39,051 nucleotides of DNA from Opitutales bacterium (GCA_030729385.1 JANQXM010000011.1:1-39051); one strand, 5' to 3'. Counted from the first letter of the stretch, positions 7,299-16,482 are shown. A program made the numbers and translations. The notes: a model not told the origin generated them from the sequence alone.

Positions 7299-9499
7299 GC
7301 ACGGCGGAAAAACGCATCCGGATCGCCGTCATCGGTAATCCGAACACTGGTAAAACGTCACTGTTCAACACCCTGACTGGTCTCCGCCAACGCGTGGGCA
7401 ACTACTCGGGCGTGACAGTCGAAAAGAAGACGGGGATCTGGAACATGCCCCATGGGCAAGATGTCGAGCTGATCGATCTACCCGGAACCTACAGTTTAAG
7501 TGCCACTTCTCTGGATGAGCGTGTAGCAGTGGACGTGATTGCTGGCCACGAAGCCGACTCCAAAGCACCGGACCTCGTGATCGTGGTGGTGGATGTGGAA
7601 AATTTACGCCGCAACCTCTTCCTCGCATCGCAAGCTTCCGAACTCGGTGTGCCAATGGTCATCGCTCTAAATTGCTGGGATGTGGCAGAAAAAAAAGGTC
7701 TGCAAATCGACAGTAAGCTCCTTCAGCAACGACTCGGCGTGCCGGTCATACCGACTGTTGCCAAGCGCAAGAGCGGCACTGACGAGTTAGCCAAAGCGGT
7801 CGAGCGCGCGATCGAAACTCGTCCGATGATGGCGCGTCCCTACTGGCCGGATCCGGTCAAAAAGGCACTCACTACTTTAAAAGATGAACTTGTCGTCAAA
7901 CGCGGCGAATCGCTGCGCGAAGGTGAACTGCAACGCCTCATCTTCGACCGAAAGAGCGCGGTGCGCGAAAGATTAAAGACCCCTGCAAGTGAGCACGAGC
8001 CGATCATCAAAGCCGTGCGCGACCAACTCTACAAAGATGGTTTCCAACCAGACGCGGCTGAATCGACCTTACGCTTTCGCTTTTTAAATCCTCTATTGAA
8101 TGACGTGCTAGAGCGTCAAGCCGCACTCAAGAAACGAAGTAAATCCGAGAGCATCGACCAATTGCTGCTCCATAAGTTCTGGGGACTGCTCGTGTTTATC
8201 GGCATGATGTATGTCGTCTTCCAATCGGTTTACACTTGGGCGGGTCCGCTGATGGACTTAATCGAGGGCGGTGTCGGCTGGGTGCAAGGTATCGCGTCGG
8301 ATGCGCTGGTTTCGATGCCGATGCTGCAGAGTTTAATCGCCGATGGCATCATCGGTGGTGTGGGTGCCTTCTTGGTTTTCTTACCACAGATCCTAGTCCT
8401 GTTCTTTTTCATCTCTCTGCTCGAAGCCTCAGGCTACATGGCGCGCGCAGCCTTCTTGATGGATAAACTTTTCCAGTGGTGCGGACTGAACGGTAAAAGC
8501 TTCGTCCCCCTACTCACGAGTTTTGCCTGTGCCATTCCCGGCATCATGGCGACACGCACGATCAACGACAACAAGGCGCGCCTGATCACAATTTTGATCG
8601 CTCCTTTGATGAGTTGTTCGGCACGACTGCCCGTTTACTTGCTGCTGATCGGTGCCTTCATCGAGCCGCAGTATGGTCCTAAGGTTGCTGGTGCGACACT
8701 CTTTGCCATGCACTTCATCGGCGCGCTCGTCGCCGCCCCATTTGCATGGGCCTTGAACAAGACCGTCAATAAAGGCCGCAAGCCCATACCATTCGTGATG
8801 GAGCTCCCCCACTACCGCGTGCCTCAAATTAAACTGACACTGCACCGCATGTATGAAAGCGGTAAAGAGTTCGTGGTGCGCGCTGGCACAGTGATTTTTG
8901 CCATGACCATCGTCATTTGGGCGCTGTTGTATTTCCCACGTTCGGCAGAGGTGGAAAATGAAATTCGCGCGAAATACGGAATCACTAATGACACAATCTC
9001 AGTGAGCAACGTCGGCGAACAGATCATCGCCAACGATTTAGAAGAAGCAATTTCCAAGCAAATAGACGCAGCCTATCTCGAACAGAGCTACATGGGCCGC
9101 TTCGGTAAATTCGTGCAGCCGGTGTTTGCACCTGCAGGCTACGATTGGAAGATCACCGTCGGTGTGCTAGCGAGTTTTCCGGCCCGCGAAATCATCATCT
9201 CGACGCTCGGCATCACCTACGCGCTTGGTGGCGAAGTCGATGAAGAATCCGGCGATCTACGCAGCACATTGAGCAACGCAAAATGGGAAAGCGGTCCCCG
9301 CATGGGCGAACCCGTTTTCAATATTCCAGTCGCGCTGTCGATCATGGTCTTTTTCGCACTCTGCATGCAGTGTGGCGCAACGCTCGCCGTCATCGCTAAA
9401 GAGCTCAACTGGTGGTGGGCCACAGGTAGCTTCTTCGCGCTAACAAGTATCGCTTGGATCGCTGCCGTGCTCGTCTATCAAATCGGAATGCTGTTTTAA
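7295..9499 (+). CDS. feoB: ferrous iron transporter B
   Basis: Inner-membrane Fe(II) transporter with a cytoplasmic G domain, 734 aa. G1 GNPNTGKTSLFN is at residues 14-25, G3 DLPGTYSL at about 60 and G4 NCWD at about 125; a helical GDI-like domain follows to about residue 275. The membrane part carries the two Gate regions (SFACAIPGIMATRTI and FPAREIIISTLGITYALGG) and the core ELPHYRVP motif. A hydrophilic stretch around residues 550-600 lies between membrane segments. The ATG overlaps the feoA stop (ATGA), and a small cysteine-rich protein follows after 2 nt, giving a three-gene feo operon. Confidence 0.96.
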   Translation: MSTAEKRIRIAVIGNPNTGKTSLFNTLTGLRQRVGNYSGVTVEKKTGIWNMPHGQDVELIDLPGTYSLSATSLDERVAVDVIAGHEADSKAPDLVIVVVDVENLRRNLFLASQASELGVPMVIALNCWDVAEKKGLQIDSKLLQQRLGVPVIPTVAKRKSGTDELAKAVERAIETRPMMARPYWPDPVKKALTTLKDELVVKRGESLREGELQRLIFDRKSAVRERLKTPASEHEPIIKAVRDQLYKDGFQPDAAESTLRFRFLNPLLNDVLERQAALKKRSKSESIDQLLLHKFWGLLVFIGMMYVVFQSVYTWAGPLMDLIEGGVGWVQGIASDALVSMPMLQSLIADGIIGGVGAFLVFLPQILVLFFFISLLEASGYMARAAFLMDKLFQWCGLNGKSFVPLLTSFACAIPGIMATRTINDNKARLITILIAPLMSCSARLPVYLLLIGAFIEPQYGPKVAGATLFAMHFIGALVAAPFAWALNKTVNKGRKPIPFVMELPHYRVPQIKLTLHRMYESGKEFVVRAGTVIFAMTIVIWALLYFPRSAEVENEIRAKYGITNDTISVSNVGEQIIANDLEEAISKQIDAAYLEQSYMGRFGKFVQPVFAPAGYDWKITVGVLASFPAREIIISTLGITYALGGEVDEESGDLRSTLSNAKWESGPRMGEPVFNIPVALSIMVFFALCMQCGATLAVIAKELNWWWATGSFFALTSIAWIAAVLVYQIGMLF

Positions 9500-9501
9500 G
9501 C

Positions 9502-9666
9502 ATGAAAACGATCGAATTCATCATTGTCGGACTCATCCTCCTAGGAGCGCTGTTCTACCTCTACACAGTATTCAAGCCGAAGAATAAATCGGGCGGCGGT
9601 TGCGGTTGTGGCACAACCGATTGCAAGGTGCCGAAGCCTGAGATCAAGCATCCGGATGCGAAGTAA
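9502..9666 (+). CDS. FeoB-associated Cys-rich membrane protein
   Basis: 54-aa protein beginning MKTIEFIIVGLILLG: one N-terminal transmembrane helix (about residues 5-22), then a basic linker and a glycine/cysteine cluster GGGCGCGTTDC, ending in a lysine/proline tail. Small one-helix cysteine proteins of this shape are often the third gene of feo operons; a role in handling iron or in FeoB assembly is assumed for them but not established. It starts 2 nt after the feoB stop. The ATG at 9502 is chosen because the longer frame would lie inside feoB. Confidence 0.8.
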   Translation: MKTIEFIIVGLILLGALFYLYTVFKPKNKSGGGCGCGTTDCKVPKPEIKHPDAK

Positions 9667-9690
9667 AGCGCGTTCGTATTGCGAAGAGTT

Positions 9691-9869
9691 GTAGCCACGG
9701 CAGTCCCCTGCCGTGTTTCGTTTTAGCGGATAACGGCTATGCAGAAGGTCACGTCACAGAGTGACGTGGCTACATCTGTGATGATGGAACAGAATGGTGA
9801 ACCGCAGTTGGCGGACGTGTGAAACACGTCCCTCCAGTCTAAGCTGTAGCCACGGCAGTCTCTGCCGTG
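9691..9869. repeat. cluster of four REP-like hairpins
   Basis: R1 plus: head GTAG(C), stem CACGGCAG/CTGCCGTG, loop TCCC (9691-9715). R2 minus: stem CACGTCAC/GTGACGTG, loop TCT, head GTAGC at 9769-9773 (9750-9773). R3 minus: stem GGACGTG/CACGTCC, loop TTTCA, head GGAG (9813-9835). R4 plus: GTAGC, CACGGCAG, TCT, CTGCCGTG (9846-9869). The cluster fills the space between the convergent feo operon and the DHOD-like gene and may act as a bidirectional terminator. Confidence 0.75.
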
Positions 9870-9896
9870 TTGTTGTCAGGATGGCTCGACCCGAAA

Positions 9897-10766
9897 TCAA
9901 TGCGGGCGCCAGCTCTTGAGAATGCGCATGTAGTTTGCGCGCTCGAGAGCTTCAGGATCGGGGCAACTATCGTAGTTCATACAACCTCGAAGCATCTCCA
10001 AAGATCCATACTCTTTTTCCTCCATCCATTCAGTCAGTTCGGCTAGGATTTCCTCTGCGCGAATCGGGCCGTTGATGAGCAAAGTGGAGACAAGTTGAAT
10101 CACGTCGGCACCAGCCATGAGGGCTTTGACCACATCGATACCGGTATGCGCACCACCTGATGCCGCTAGCTGGCAATCGATGCGACTGCTGAGCAGCGCG
10201 AGCCAACGCAGACGTAGCAAGAGCTCTTGCGAGTATGAATACTTCAAACGTGGGACCACCTCTAGTTCATCGACATCGAAGTCGGGTTGATAAAAACGAT
10301 TGAAAAGCACGAGGCCATCCACACCGGCTTCGCTAAGACGCTTTGCAAAATGCGGCAGCGCGGTGAATGAGGGCGACAACTTAACCGACAATGGGATCGA
10401 GATGCGCTCACGGATGGACTGCACAATACGAAGATAACGATCTTCCATATCACTGGCACTCACGTTGAAGTCAGTGGCGAGGCAGTATAAGTTGAGTTCG
10501 AGCGCGTCAGCTCCGGCGCCTTCAATCAGTGATGCATAGCTCACCCACTCGCCTTCTCGATTTCCGTTGAGCGACGCGACAACGGGAATATCGACAGCCC
10601 CTTTAACCTGTTGCAGCTGGTCAAGGTAGGCATCGACGCCACGATCCAGAAGACTGACTTCTGGGAAGTATGACGCTGCTTCAGAGAAAGAGTTCTCGTA
10701 GGCGCCCAGATGTGCATCAGAGCCAACAATGTTTTGAGTGATTTGCTCTTCGAAAAGAGAATACAA
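9897..10766 (-). pseudogene. dihydroorotate-dehydrogenase-like protein, 5'-truncated
   Basis: Matches the FMN-dependent DHOD-like proteins common in bacteria (about 330 aa), but only 289 aa remain and the first barrel strand is missing: the frame opens with a TTG directly before YSLFEEQI, a segment that normally lies about 45 residues in. Retained: ASLNGNREGEW, GADALELNLYC, LSVKLSPSF, GLVLFNRFYQPD, the glycine-rich phosphate region GGAHTG and the typical C-terminus PEALERANYMRILKSW. Only 42 nt separate it from the prepilin peptidase stop; another frame there reads RRLAISAAFV, possibly a frameshifted remnant of the lost start. Probably non-functional, though a shortened product from the TTG is conceivable. 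Confidence 0.65.
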
Positions 10767-10807
10767 AAGCTGCGCTTATCGCTAAACGCCTGATCCTCTA
10801 CCCGAAC

Positions 10808-11737
10808 TTAGCGCCCAAAAAAACTCAATGCGAAGTCCGCAAAATAGGCATCGACGTAGCGATCGGCTCCGAGGAAATATAGCAACCCAGCGACAGCCAG
10901 CATCGGGCCAAATGGCACCTGCGCACCGAACTCAACGGTTTCTTCCTCTTCTTCGCCTTCAACTGGATCTATTAGTGGCGCATCGGGCTCTGCAGCGCCT
11001 TTACCGAGTAGCCGACCGATCACCAAAATAGGCAACAAGACGATCGAACCAATCAAGGCACCGCCAAACATCGCGAAAACAGCACCTTGCCATCCACAGA
11101 AAGCACCGATGAAGCCGACAAATTTCACATCGCCCTCCCCCATGGCTGGCTTGCGAAAGACAATCTCGCCGAGCACTGCGATCCAATAAACTAAGCCCGC
11201 ACCGATCAATGCGCCCATTACCGAGATCACACCGCCTTGGATGTTTTCAACAATCGGTAAACCATCGATACCATGCAGAGAAGGAAATACGATCGAGAGC
11301 ACCACACCGATCACCATACCACCAATCGAGAAACGATCTGGAATGATCATGTGATCAAAATCGATGAATGTGGAGCAGATCAAAAAAGCGATGTAGAGCA
11401 TTCCAATGAATGCCACCACCGGCGAATGCGTGAGCCATGAAGCCAAGAACAATAAGCCCGTGAGCAGCTCAATGGCTGGATAACGCACGCTGAATTTTGC
11501 ACCACAGCAACTGGCACGACCTCGTAAAATCAACCAAGTCAAAATCGGCAGGTTATGATACCAGGGAATGGGTTGTCCGCAGGCACAGGTCGATCCGGGA
11601 AAAACCACCGAGCGTTCTACCGGTATACGATAGATACAGACGTTCAGAAAACTCCCGACAATAGTGCCTAATACAAAAACAAGCGAAGTGAAGAACCAGG
11701 GAAAGTCTTCGTTAATAAATTCAAGCGTCTCAATCAT
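10808..11737 (-). CDS. pilD: prepilin peptidase (A24 aspartic protease, type IV pilus/type II secretion)
   Basis: Membrane protease and N-methyltransferase that cleaves and methylates prepilins or pseudopilins; 309 aa with about eight hydrophobic segments. The catalytic aspartates are in FIDFDHMIIPD (about residue 125) and GEGDVKFVG (about 195). The N-terminal methylase part FLNVCIYRIP and the cytoplasmic loop are present, but the usual two CxxC pairs are altered to CAC and CC. A 40-residue acidic insert (EGEEEEETVEF) lies before the last segment. Starts inside the end of aroE (8-nt overlap), so the two are coupled. No pilus genes are in the window. Confidence 0.9.
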   Translation of the reverse strand: MIETLEFINEDFPWFFTSLVFVLGTIVGSFLNVCIYRIPVERSVVFPGSTCACGQPIPWYHNLPILTWLILRGRASCCGAKFSVRYPAIELLTGLLFLASWLTHSPVVAFIGMLYIAFLICSTFIDFDHMIIPDRFSIGGMVIGVVLSIVFPSLHGIDGLPIVENIQGGVISVMGALIGAGLVYWIAVLGEIVFRKPAMGEGDVKFVGFIGAFCGWQGAVFAMFGGALIGSIVLLPILVIGRLLGKGAAEPDAPLIDPVEGEEEEETVEFGAQVPFGPMLAVAGLLYFLGADRYVDAYFADFALSFFGR

Positions 11738-12662
11738 AACGGGGCGGTAAATTTAAAGCGCGGCAGGCAGCCTTCGACATCACATGCGCACTCACCTCTG
11801 CATGCGACCAAATTTCTAAAGAACGCACACCTTGATGCACCAACATGGAAAGACCATTGGCAATTTCGAGTCCATGTGCGCTGGCTTCCTTTAACAGTGT
11901 CGTCGCAGAAGGATTATAGATCATGTCATAGACCTTCCAACCTTTAGGTAGCGCAGTGACATCAATCGGGGCTGGATCGTCGCTCTTCAAGCCGAGCGAG
12001 GTCGCATTGATCAGTACGCCATTTTCCGGTAAATCCGTAGGCAACTCGGCAATGGCAAACGCCTCTGCAGTTTGGCCGCCAGGCATCGCATGCACGACAT
12101 CCATCACATTTTGTAAACGCTCGGGTGTGCGATTACCGATATAAAGCTTCGAACAATGATCGAGCACGCACTGCACTGCCGCCGCGCGCGCCGCGCCACC
12201 GGAACCAAGCAAGACAACTGTGGCACCTTTAAGGCTCACATCCAAATCCGCCTTCAGGGCATTCTTCAAACCATAGCCGTCGGTGTTGAAGCCATTGTAG
12301 CCGAACTCGTCCCAAACCAACGTATTGACCGCGCCCATACGCTCCGAATCCGGAGAGATACCTTTGATCAAAGGCATCGCCTCAACCTTGTGAGGAATCG
12401 TTAAATTCAGCCCGAGAAAATTATGCTTATGAAACAGCGGCAAAGCCTTAGGCAAATCCTCAGGCGCGACGTCGAAACGAAAATACGTCCAATCCGCAAA
12501 ACGTGAATCCACCAGCCGCATTTTTGCCAATGCCGCGTTGTGCATCGCGGGACTGACCGAGTGCTTGATCGGGTGCCCTAAAACAGCCAAAGGCGTGCCA
12601 CCAAAATCAATTTTACCCAAATCATCGAGGGTGTAAGTTTTATCCGTATCAAAAGTCGTCAT
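11730..12662 (-). CDS. aroE: shikimate dehydrogenase
   Basis: NADP-dependent reduction of 3-dehydroshikimate to shikimate in aromatic amino acid synthesis. 310 aa, about 30 longer than the E. coli enzyme because of an N-terminal extension. Seen: shikimate-binding GHPIKHSVSPAMHNAA, catalytic lysine in NLTIPHK, aspartate in FNTDGYG, the dinucleotide loop LGSGGAARAA and NRTPER, which suits NADP. Alternative starts inside the extension are possible; the given ATG keeps the DDLGKIDFGG strand that leads into the fold. Overlaps pilD by 8 nt. Confidence 0.94.
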   Translation of the reverse strand: MTTFDTDKTYTLDDLGKIDFGGTPLAVLGHPIKHSVSPAMHNAALAKMRLVDSRFADWTYFRFDVAPEDLPKALPLFHKHNFLGLNLTIPHKVEAMPLIKGISPDSERMGAVNTLVWDEFGYNGFNTDGYGLKNALKADLDVSLKGATVVLLGSGGAARAAAVQCVLDHCSKLYIGNRTPERLQNVMDVVHAMPGGQTAEAFAIAELPTDLPENGVLINATSLGLKSDDPAPIDVTALPKGWKVYDMIYNPSATTLLKEASAHGLEIANGLSMLVHQGVRSLEIWSHAEVSAHVMSKAACRALNLPPRYD

Positions 12663-12880
12663 TCAGAGTAAGAGAGTTCTAAAACAAGTAGGCATGAATC
12701 CACTCAGTGACGAGCCGTTTTTTGATTTCTTCAGACTTGATCGTTGGTTTCATGCTAGGCAGCTACATTCACTATCAAATCCAATTAAAATTCCTGCTAA
12801 AAGCGGAAATCCTTAAAGTTTCCTAAGGTGACGCTTGACCCAAAAAACGATTTAAAGATTGTTAGACCGAAAGTCTCATT

Positions 12881-13759
12881 GTGGCTAAAAAAAATCATCA
12901 ACAACGCAATGCGCTTTTCAAAGCGTTTTTCGTCCTAATGCTGCTCTCCACAGCTTGCTGCCTCGTCCTCATCTGGGCTGCACGCGATGCCAACTCCCCG
13001 TTCGCGAAGTCGATCCGCCAGTGGATCGGAATCAGAGAACCAGCACCTGTCGTTGAAGAGGTTCCGATCGTTGAGGTTCCTAAAGTGGTCGAAGTGACAC
13101 CTGAGCCGATCCAGCCAATCGTGGTAGAACCTGAACCCGATCCCATCATTGATATCACTTTTGGAGAGATTACCAAACAACGCCACCTTTGGCCGAAAAC
13201 GCTCCAGCTGAACTTAGCCGCGAAGATCACGATTCGTTTCAACGGCAACACCTATGGTGACATCGAGTTCGCGCCCGGCACGGTCGTCCAAGTGCAAGCA
13301 CTGAAATCGCCGGCACATATCGAATGCACACTCGGCAGCAATTTCACCACCATCCCGGTCCATGAAACTGATTTTGCAGAGTGGTTCACCGACAAGTATT
13401 CGGAAAAATATACATTACAGCCGATTCCCGAAGTTGATAATACAAACGATTTCGAGAGGGCCACATTCACCCGAGACGAACGGGAAAAAGCAGTGTGGAA
13501 TCAAATGAACATTTGGTGCTATCAAAATTACAAGTCCATCGCGCTGACCCTCGACACAGACAAACTAATTTTCAAATGGCATGATACGAACGACAACTAC
13601 GTGGACTATTCATACGAAGCGCGCGAGATCGCACGCAAATTTTTGCAACTTCGATCTGAACTAGGCAAGACAGACGACAACTACGCCGCTTGTGAAATCC
13701 GCAACCCACGGACAGATGAGCTATTAGGCAGCGGCGCTGTCTTCATCCCTCAACTATAG
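12881..13759 (+). CDS. hypothetical membrane-anchored protein with Pro/Glu-rich linker
   Basis: Not recognised as a named family. 292 aa from a GTG. Residues 1-10 are basic (KKNHQQRN), 13-31 form a single transmembrane helix, and about 45-90 is a low-complexity linker rich in Pro, Val and Glu (VEEVPIVEVPKVVEV). The rest is soluble, with a module around residues 115-165 (GTVVQVQALKS ... IPVHETDF) that resembles a small beta-rich unit seen in other PVC-group hypothetical proteins; that resemblance is from memory. Topology suggests a large domain outside the cytoplasm. Isolated on the plus strand; no Shine-Dalgarno sequence. Confidence 0.7.
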   Translation: MAKKNHQQRNALFKAFFVLMLLSTACCLVLIWAARDANSPFAKSIRQWIGIREPAPVVEEVPIVEVPKVVEVTPEPIQPIVVEPEPDPIIDITFGEITKQRHLWPKTLQLNLAAKITIRFNGNTYGDIEFAPGTVVQVQALKSPAHIECTLGSNFTTIPVHETDFAEWFTDKYSEKYTLQPIPEVDNTNDFERATFTRDEREKAVWNQMNIWCYQNYKSIALTLDTDKLIFKWHDTNDNYVDYSYEAREIARKFLQLRSELGKTDDNYAACEIRNPRTDELLGSGAVFIPQL

Positions 13760-13804
13760 CCGAAAGATAGAACTCGGTTTCTTGAGACTGAGGTAATCTA
13801 AAAT

Positions 13805-14019
13805 GTAGCCACGTCACTCTGTGACGTGTCCCTGTCTGTCCCGAGGTAATCGAAGGTGTAACGTAATCCCGAGCATATACGCTAACCTGCTAAACCGAAA
13901 CACGGCAGGAGACTGCCGTGGCTACAACTTAGACAAGAGGGACGTGTTTCACCCGTCCGCCATTTATTTGGAAGCTCATCCTGAAACGTAAAGATGTAGC
14001 CACGTCACTCTGTGACGTG
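13805..14019. repeat. cluster of four REP-like hairpins
   Basis: R5 plus (13805-13828) and R8 plus (13996-14019): GTAGC, stem CACGTCAC/GTGACGTG, loop TCT. R6 minus (13901-13925): stem CACGGCAG/CTGCCGTG, loop TCTC, head GTAGC. R7 plus (about 13937-13958): GAGG head, stem GGACGTG/CCCGTCC with one mismatch, loop TTTCA. Fills the 298-nt gap between the convergent hypothetical gene and lpxA; nothing else is seen there. Confidence 0.75.
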
Positions 14020-14057
14020 TCCCTCAAGTTCGTCCACGGCGGTTACCTTCGATACCA

Positions 14058-14834
14058 CTAAGAAAGGCCGCGCTCACTGCTCTCGGCAAAAGTCAGCAAA
14101 GTTTGAACGATTGGATTCCCTAGATCGGCCTCAGCGCGCAACTTATCCGCTGCCTGACGGCGATTGAGACCTTCCTTGTAAAAGGTTTTAAACAGACGAC
14201 GCACTAGAGCGACATCTTCAGGAGAAAATCCTGCTCGTTCCAAACCAATCTTATTCGTGGTGCGCACTACCGCAGGATTTCCATCCGCGATCATATATGG
14301 CGGCACATCTTGAACGATTTTAGATGCAGCACCGGCCATGGCGTAATCACCGATACGGCAAAATTGATGTAGTCCCGTGCCCCAGCCGATATTGACGTGG
14401 TTACCCACTACAACGTGACCACCGAGCGCAGAGTGACTACTCATCACCAAATGGTTACCGACGATGCATTCGTGCGCAATGTGACTGTATGAAAGAATCA
14501 AATTATGATCCCCCATAATCGTATTCGAATCTTCGTTGGTGGCACAGTGAACTGTGGTGAACTCACGAAAGACATTTTTTGAACCGATCTTCAAACCGTG
14601 CACACCGCCACGATATTTCAAGTCGTGCGTTTTACCACCGACGTAGGCGTATGGGTGCACTTCATTGTCCTCGGCCATCGTTGTGGCACCATCGACAGTT
14701 GCGTGGTGCATGACATCCGTGCCTTTGCCTATCTTCACACGGGAACCGATGTATGCATAAGCACCAACGGTTACGCCATCATCAAGCTCAGCACCGTCTT
14801 CAACGATTGCAGTTGGGTGAATCTGTGTCGCCAT
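14058..14834 (-). CDS. lpxA: acyl-ACP--UDP-N-acetylglucosamine O-acyltransferase
   Basis: First enzyme of lipid A synthesis: moves a 3-hydroxyacyl group from ACP to UDP-GlcNAc. 258 aa, usual length. Left-handed beta-helix of hexapeptide repeats over residues 1-190, then a helical C-terminus. Family marks include [22 protein letters not shown] holding the catalytic histidine, and [13 protein letters not shown] and [14 protein letters not shown]. Follows lpxC/fabZ by 14 nt on the same strand, forming a lipid A unit. Acyl-chain length preference cannot be read with confidence. Confidence 0.96.
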   Translation of the reverse strand: MATQIHPTAIVEDGAELDDGVTVGAYAYIGSRVKIGKGTDVMHHATVDGATTMAEDNEVHPYAYVGGKTHDLKYRGGVHGLKIGSKNVFREFTTVHCATNEDSNTIMGDHNLILSYSHIAHECIVGNHLVMSSHSALGGHVVVGNHVNIGWGTGLHQFCRIGDYAMAGAASKIVQDVPPYMIADGNPAVVRTTNKIGLERAGFSPEDVALVRRLFKTFYKEGLNRRQAADKLRAEADLGNPIVQTLLTFAESSERGLS

Positions 14835-14848
14835 TTTTGTGGTCTCAA

Positions 14849-16183
14849 TTAATCAGTCGCATCGGCCAGCATGAACATCAGTTCGGCGCTGGAAACAGTC
14901 TTACCGGCCACTTTACATTCGCCGGTGGCTGTCGCGATTTTATTACCTCGGATCTTGATCAACTTAACGCGAATCTCGATGGAGTCTCCAGGCTCAACAG
15001 CTTGGCGGAATTTCACCTTATCCACACTCATGAAGAAGGCGATTTTGTTCTCTTCGACAGGAAGCTTGCGTAAAAGTAAAACACCAGCCGCTTGCGCCAT
15101 CGCTTCGACTTGCAACACACCCGGCATCACAGGACGTCCCGGATAGTGACCTTGGAAATACGGCTCGTTAATGGTGACGTTTTTAAGGGCCACCAACTCG
15201 TCTTCGCTGACGATTTCGATGACCTTATCAATCATCACGAATGGGTAACGATGCGGCAAAGTATCCAACACCCGACGAATATCCATCGTCGTTTCATGTG
15301 CTTCGACTACGGAAGCTTTTTTAGGCTTCGCCGCAGCCTTCGCGCCCTTTGCTTTTTCAAGAATCTTCTTACGTAGCACCTTGGAAAGCTCTGCATTCAA
15401 AGCATGCCCTGGACGCACCCCCACGATGTGTGCCTTGATCGGCATACCCGCGAGCACGATGTCGCCGATGATATCGAGCATCTTGTGGCGAACAAACTCG
15501 TCCTTAAAACGAAGCGGCTCTTTAGAGACGATCTTATCGCCCTTGATCACAATCGCGCTGTCCAGACTACCACCCCTGATCTTGCCGAGCTTCAACAACT
15601 CTTCGATGTCTTCATAGATGGTGAAAGTCCGCGCTGGTGCGATCTGCGCCACGTAAGTTTCAGGGTCCACATCCAAACTCAAGTGCTGCGTATGGATCCC
15701 TCGGTCATCTGCCGAGGTGCATGTAATACGGAAGCCATCATGCGGTAGCGCAATAATTGAACTGTTACCGCGTGTGACTGAAATCGGTTCTTCCAAAACG
15801 AAGTATTCGCGCTCCGCCTCTTGCTCCACTGGTTCAGCTTGCTGCACCAGATTCACGAAATGCTTTGCAGAACCATCGAGAATCGGCGGCTCACTCGCAT
15901 CCATTTCGATGAGCACATTGTCCACACCGCAACCATTCAGCGCGCTCAACACGTGCTCCACAGTGTGCACCTTGGCATGTCCGTCGGCAATCGTCGTGCT
16001 GCGAACCAAATCCTCAACCAACTCGATCATCGGTTTCAGTTCAGGCTTACCGTAAAGATCGATCCGTTTAAAAACGATCCCGTGATTCTCGGCAGCTGGT
16101 TTGAGGGTCAGATTAACTTCTTCGCCTGTGTGCAAGGACTTCCCCTTGATCGAGACTTCCCGAAGGATGGTGCGTTGCTTCAT
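14849..16183 (-). CDS. lpxC: bifunctional LpxC/FabZ fusion
   Basis: 444-aa fusion of UDP-3-O-acyl-GlcNAc deacetylase (about residues 1-290) and 3-hydroxyacyl-ACP dehydratase (about 300-444), joined by a Lys/Ala-rich linker ([13 protein letters not shown]). LpxC marks: [10 protein letters not shown] and [10 protein letters not shown], supplying the Zn ligands and catalytic Glu, plus EPPILDGSA. FabZ marks: [22 protein letters not shown] with the catalytic His and QVEAMAQ with the catalytic Glu. Such fusions are known in Bacteroidetes and some relatives. I start at [14 protein letters not shown]; an upstream ATG at 16267 adds 28 residues that do not fit the family. The lpxA gene follows after 14 nt. 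Confidence 0.96.
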   Translation of the reverse strand: MKQRTILREVSIKGKSLHTGEEVNLTLKPAAENHGIVFKRIDLYGKPELKPMIELVEDLVRSTTIADGHAKVHTVEHVLSALNGCGVDNVLIEMDASEPPILDGSAKHFVNLVQQAEPVEQEAEREYFVLEEPISVTRGNSSIIALPHDGFRITCTSADDRGIHTQHLSLDVDPETYVAQIAPARTFTIYEDIEELLKLGKIRGGSLDSAIVIKGDKIVSKEPLRFKDEFVRHKMLDIIGDIVLAGMPIKAHIVGVRPGHALNAELSKVLRKKILEKAKGAKAAAKPKKASVVEAHETTMDIRRVLDTLPHRYPFVMIDKVIEIVSEDELVALKNVTINEPYFQGHYPGRPVMPGVLQVEAMAQAAGVLLLRKLPVEENKIAFFMSVDKVKFRQAVEPGDSIEIRVKLIKIRGNKIATATGECKVAGKTVSSAELMFMLADATD

Positions 16184-16482
16184 ATATATGAGTATTAAGA
16201 CAGTAAGATCAGAACGAACAGTGAGAACGGACCGACATAAAACCCCAAAAGCTAAAGGAAGCCTCAAACATGTAAAGCATCGGTTTTAACGATCACCTGA
16301 TGTGTGAGAAGGGATACCTTGGTAGCTGTCTTATATATTATGGAGGGCAATGCGCTGTTCTAACCTGAGTTTGTCGAAGTGTCATTGCCGCAGATACTTC
16401 GTTGCCGCATCGAACCTTCGGCGGTTGCGACGGAGCGCAACCCTCCAAAAACATGCAACTCGCTCGTATTTTTCCAGTTCTA
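16184..16482. other. non-coding gap with REP-like elements
   Basis: The 299 nt hold the upstream region of lpxC (no recognisable promoter or ribosome binding site) and the repeat at 16341-16446 next to the end of pxpA. No gene is seen. Confidence 0.6.
16341..16446. repeat. REP-like pair, one with an enlarged loop
   Basis: Plus unit: GGAG head, stem GGCAATG (16345-16351) and CATTGCC (16382-16388), but instead of the 6-nt CTCCGT loop a 30-nt loop containing ACCTGAGTTTGTCGAA. Minus unit: stem GGTTGCG (16423-16429), loop ACGGAG, stem CGCAACC (16436-16442), then CTCC. Lies just downstream of pxpA. Confidence 0.7.

Noticed and set aside
16184-16267. Upstream start for lpxC/fabZ
   Set aside because: The extra 28 residues do not match Lpx[15 protein letters not shown] is the family N-terminus.
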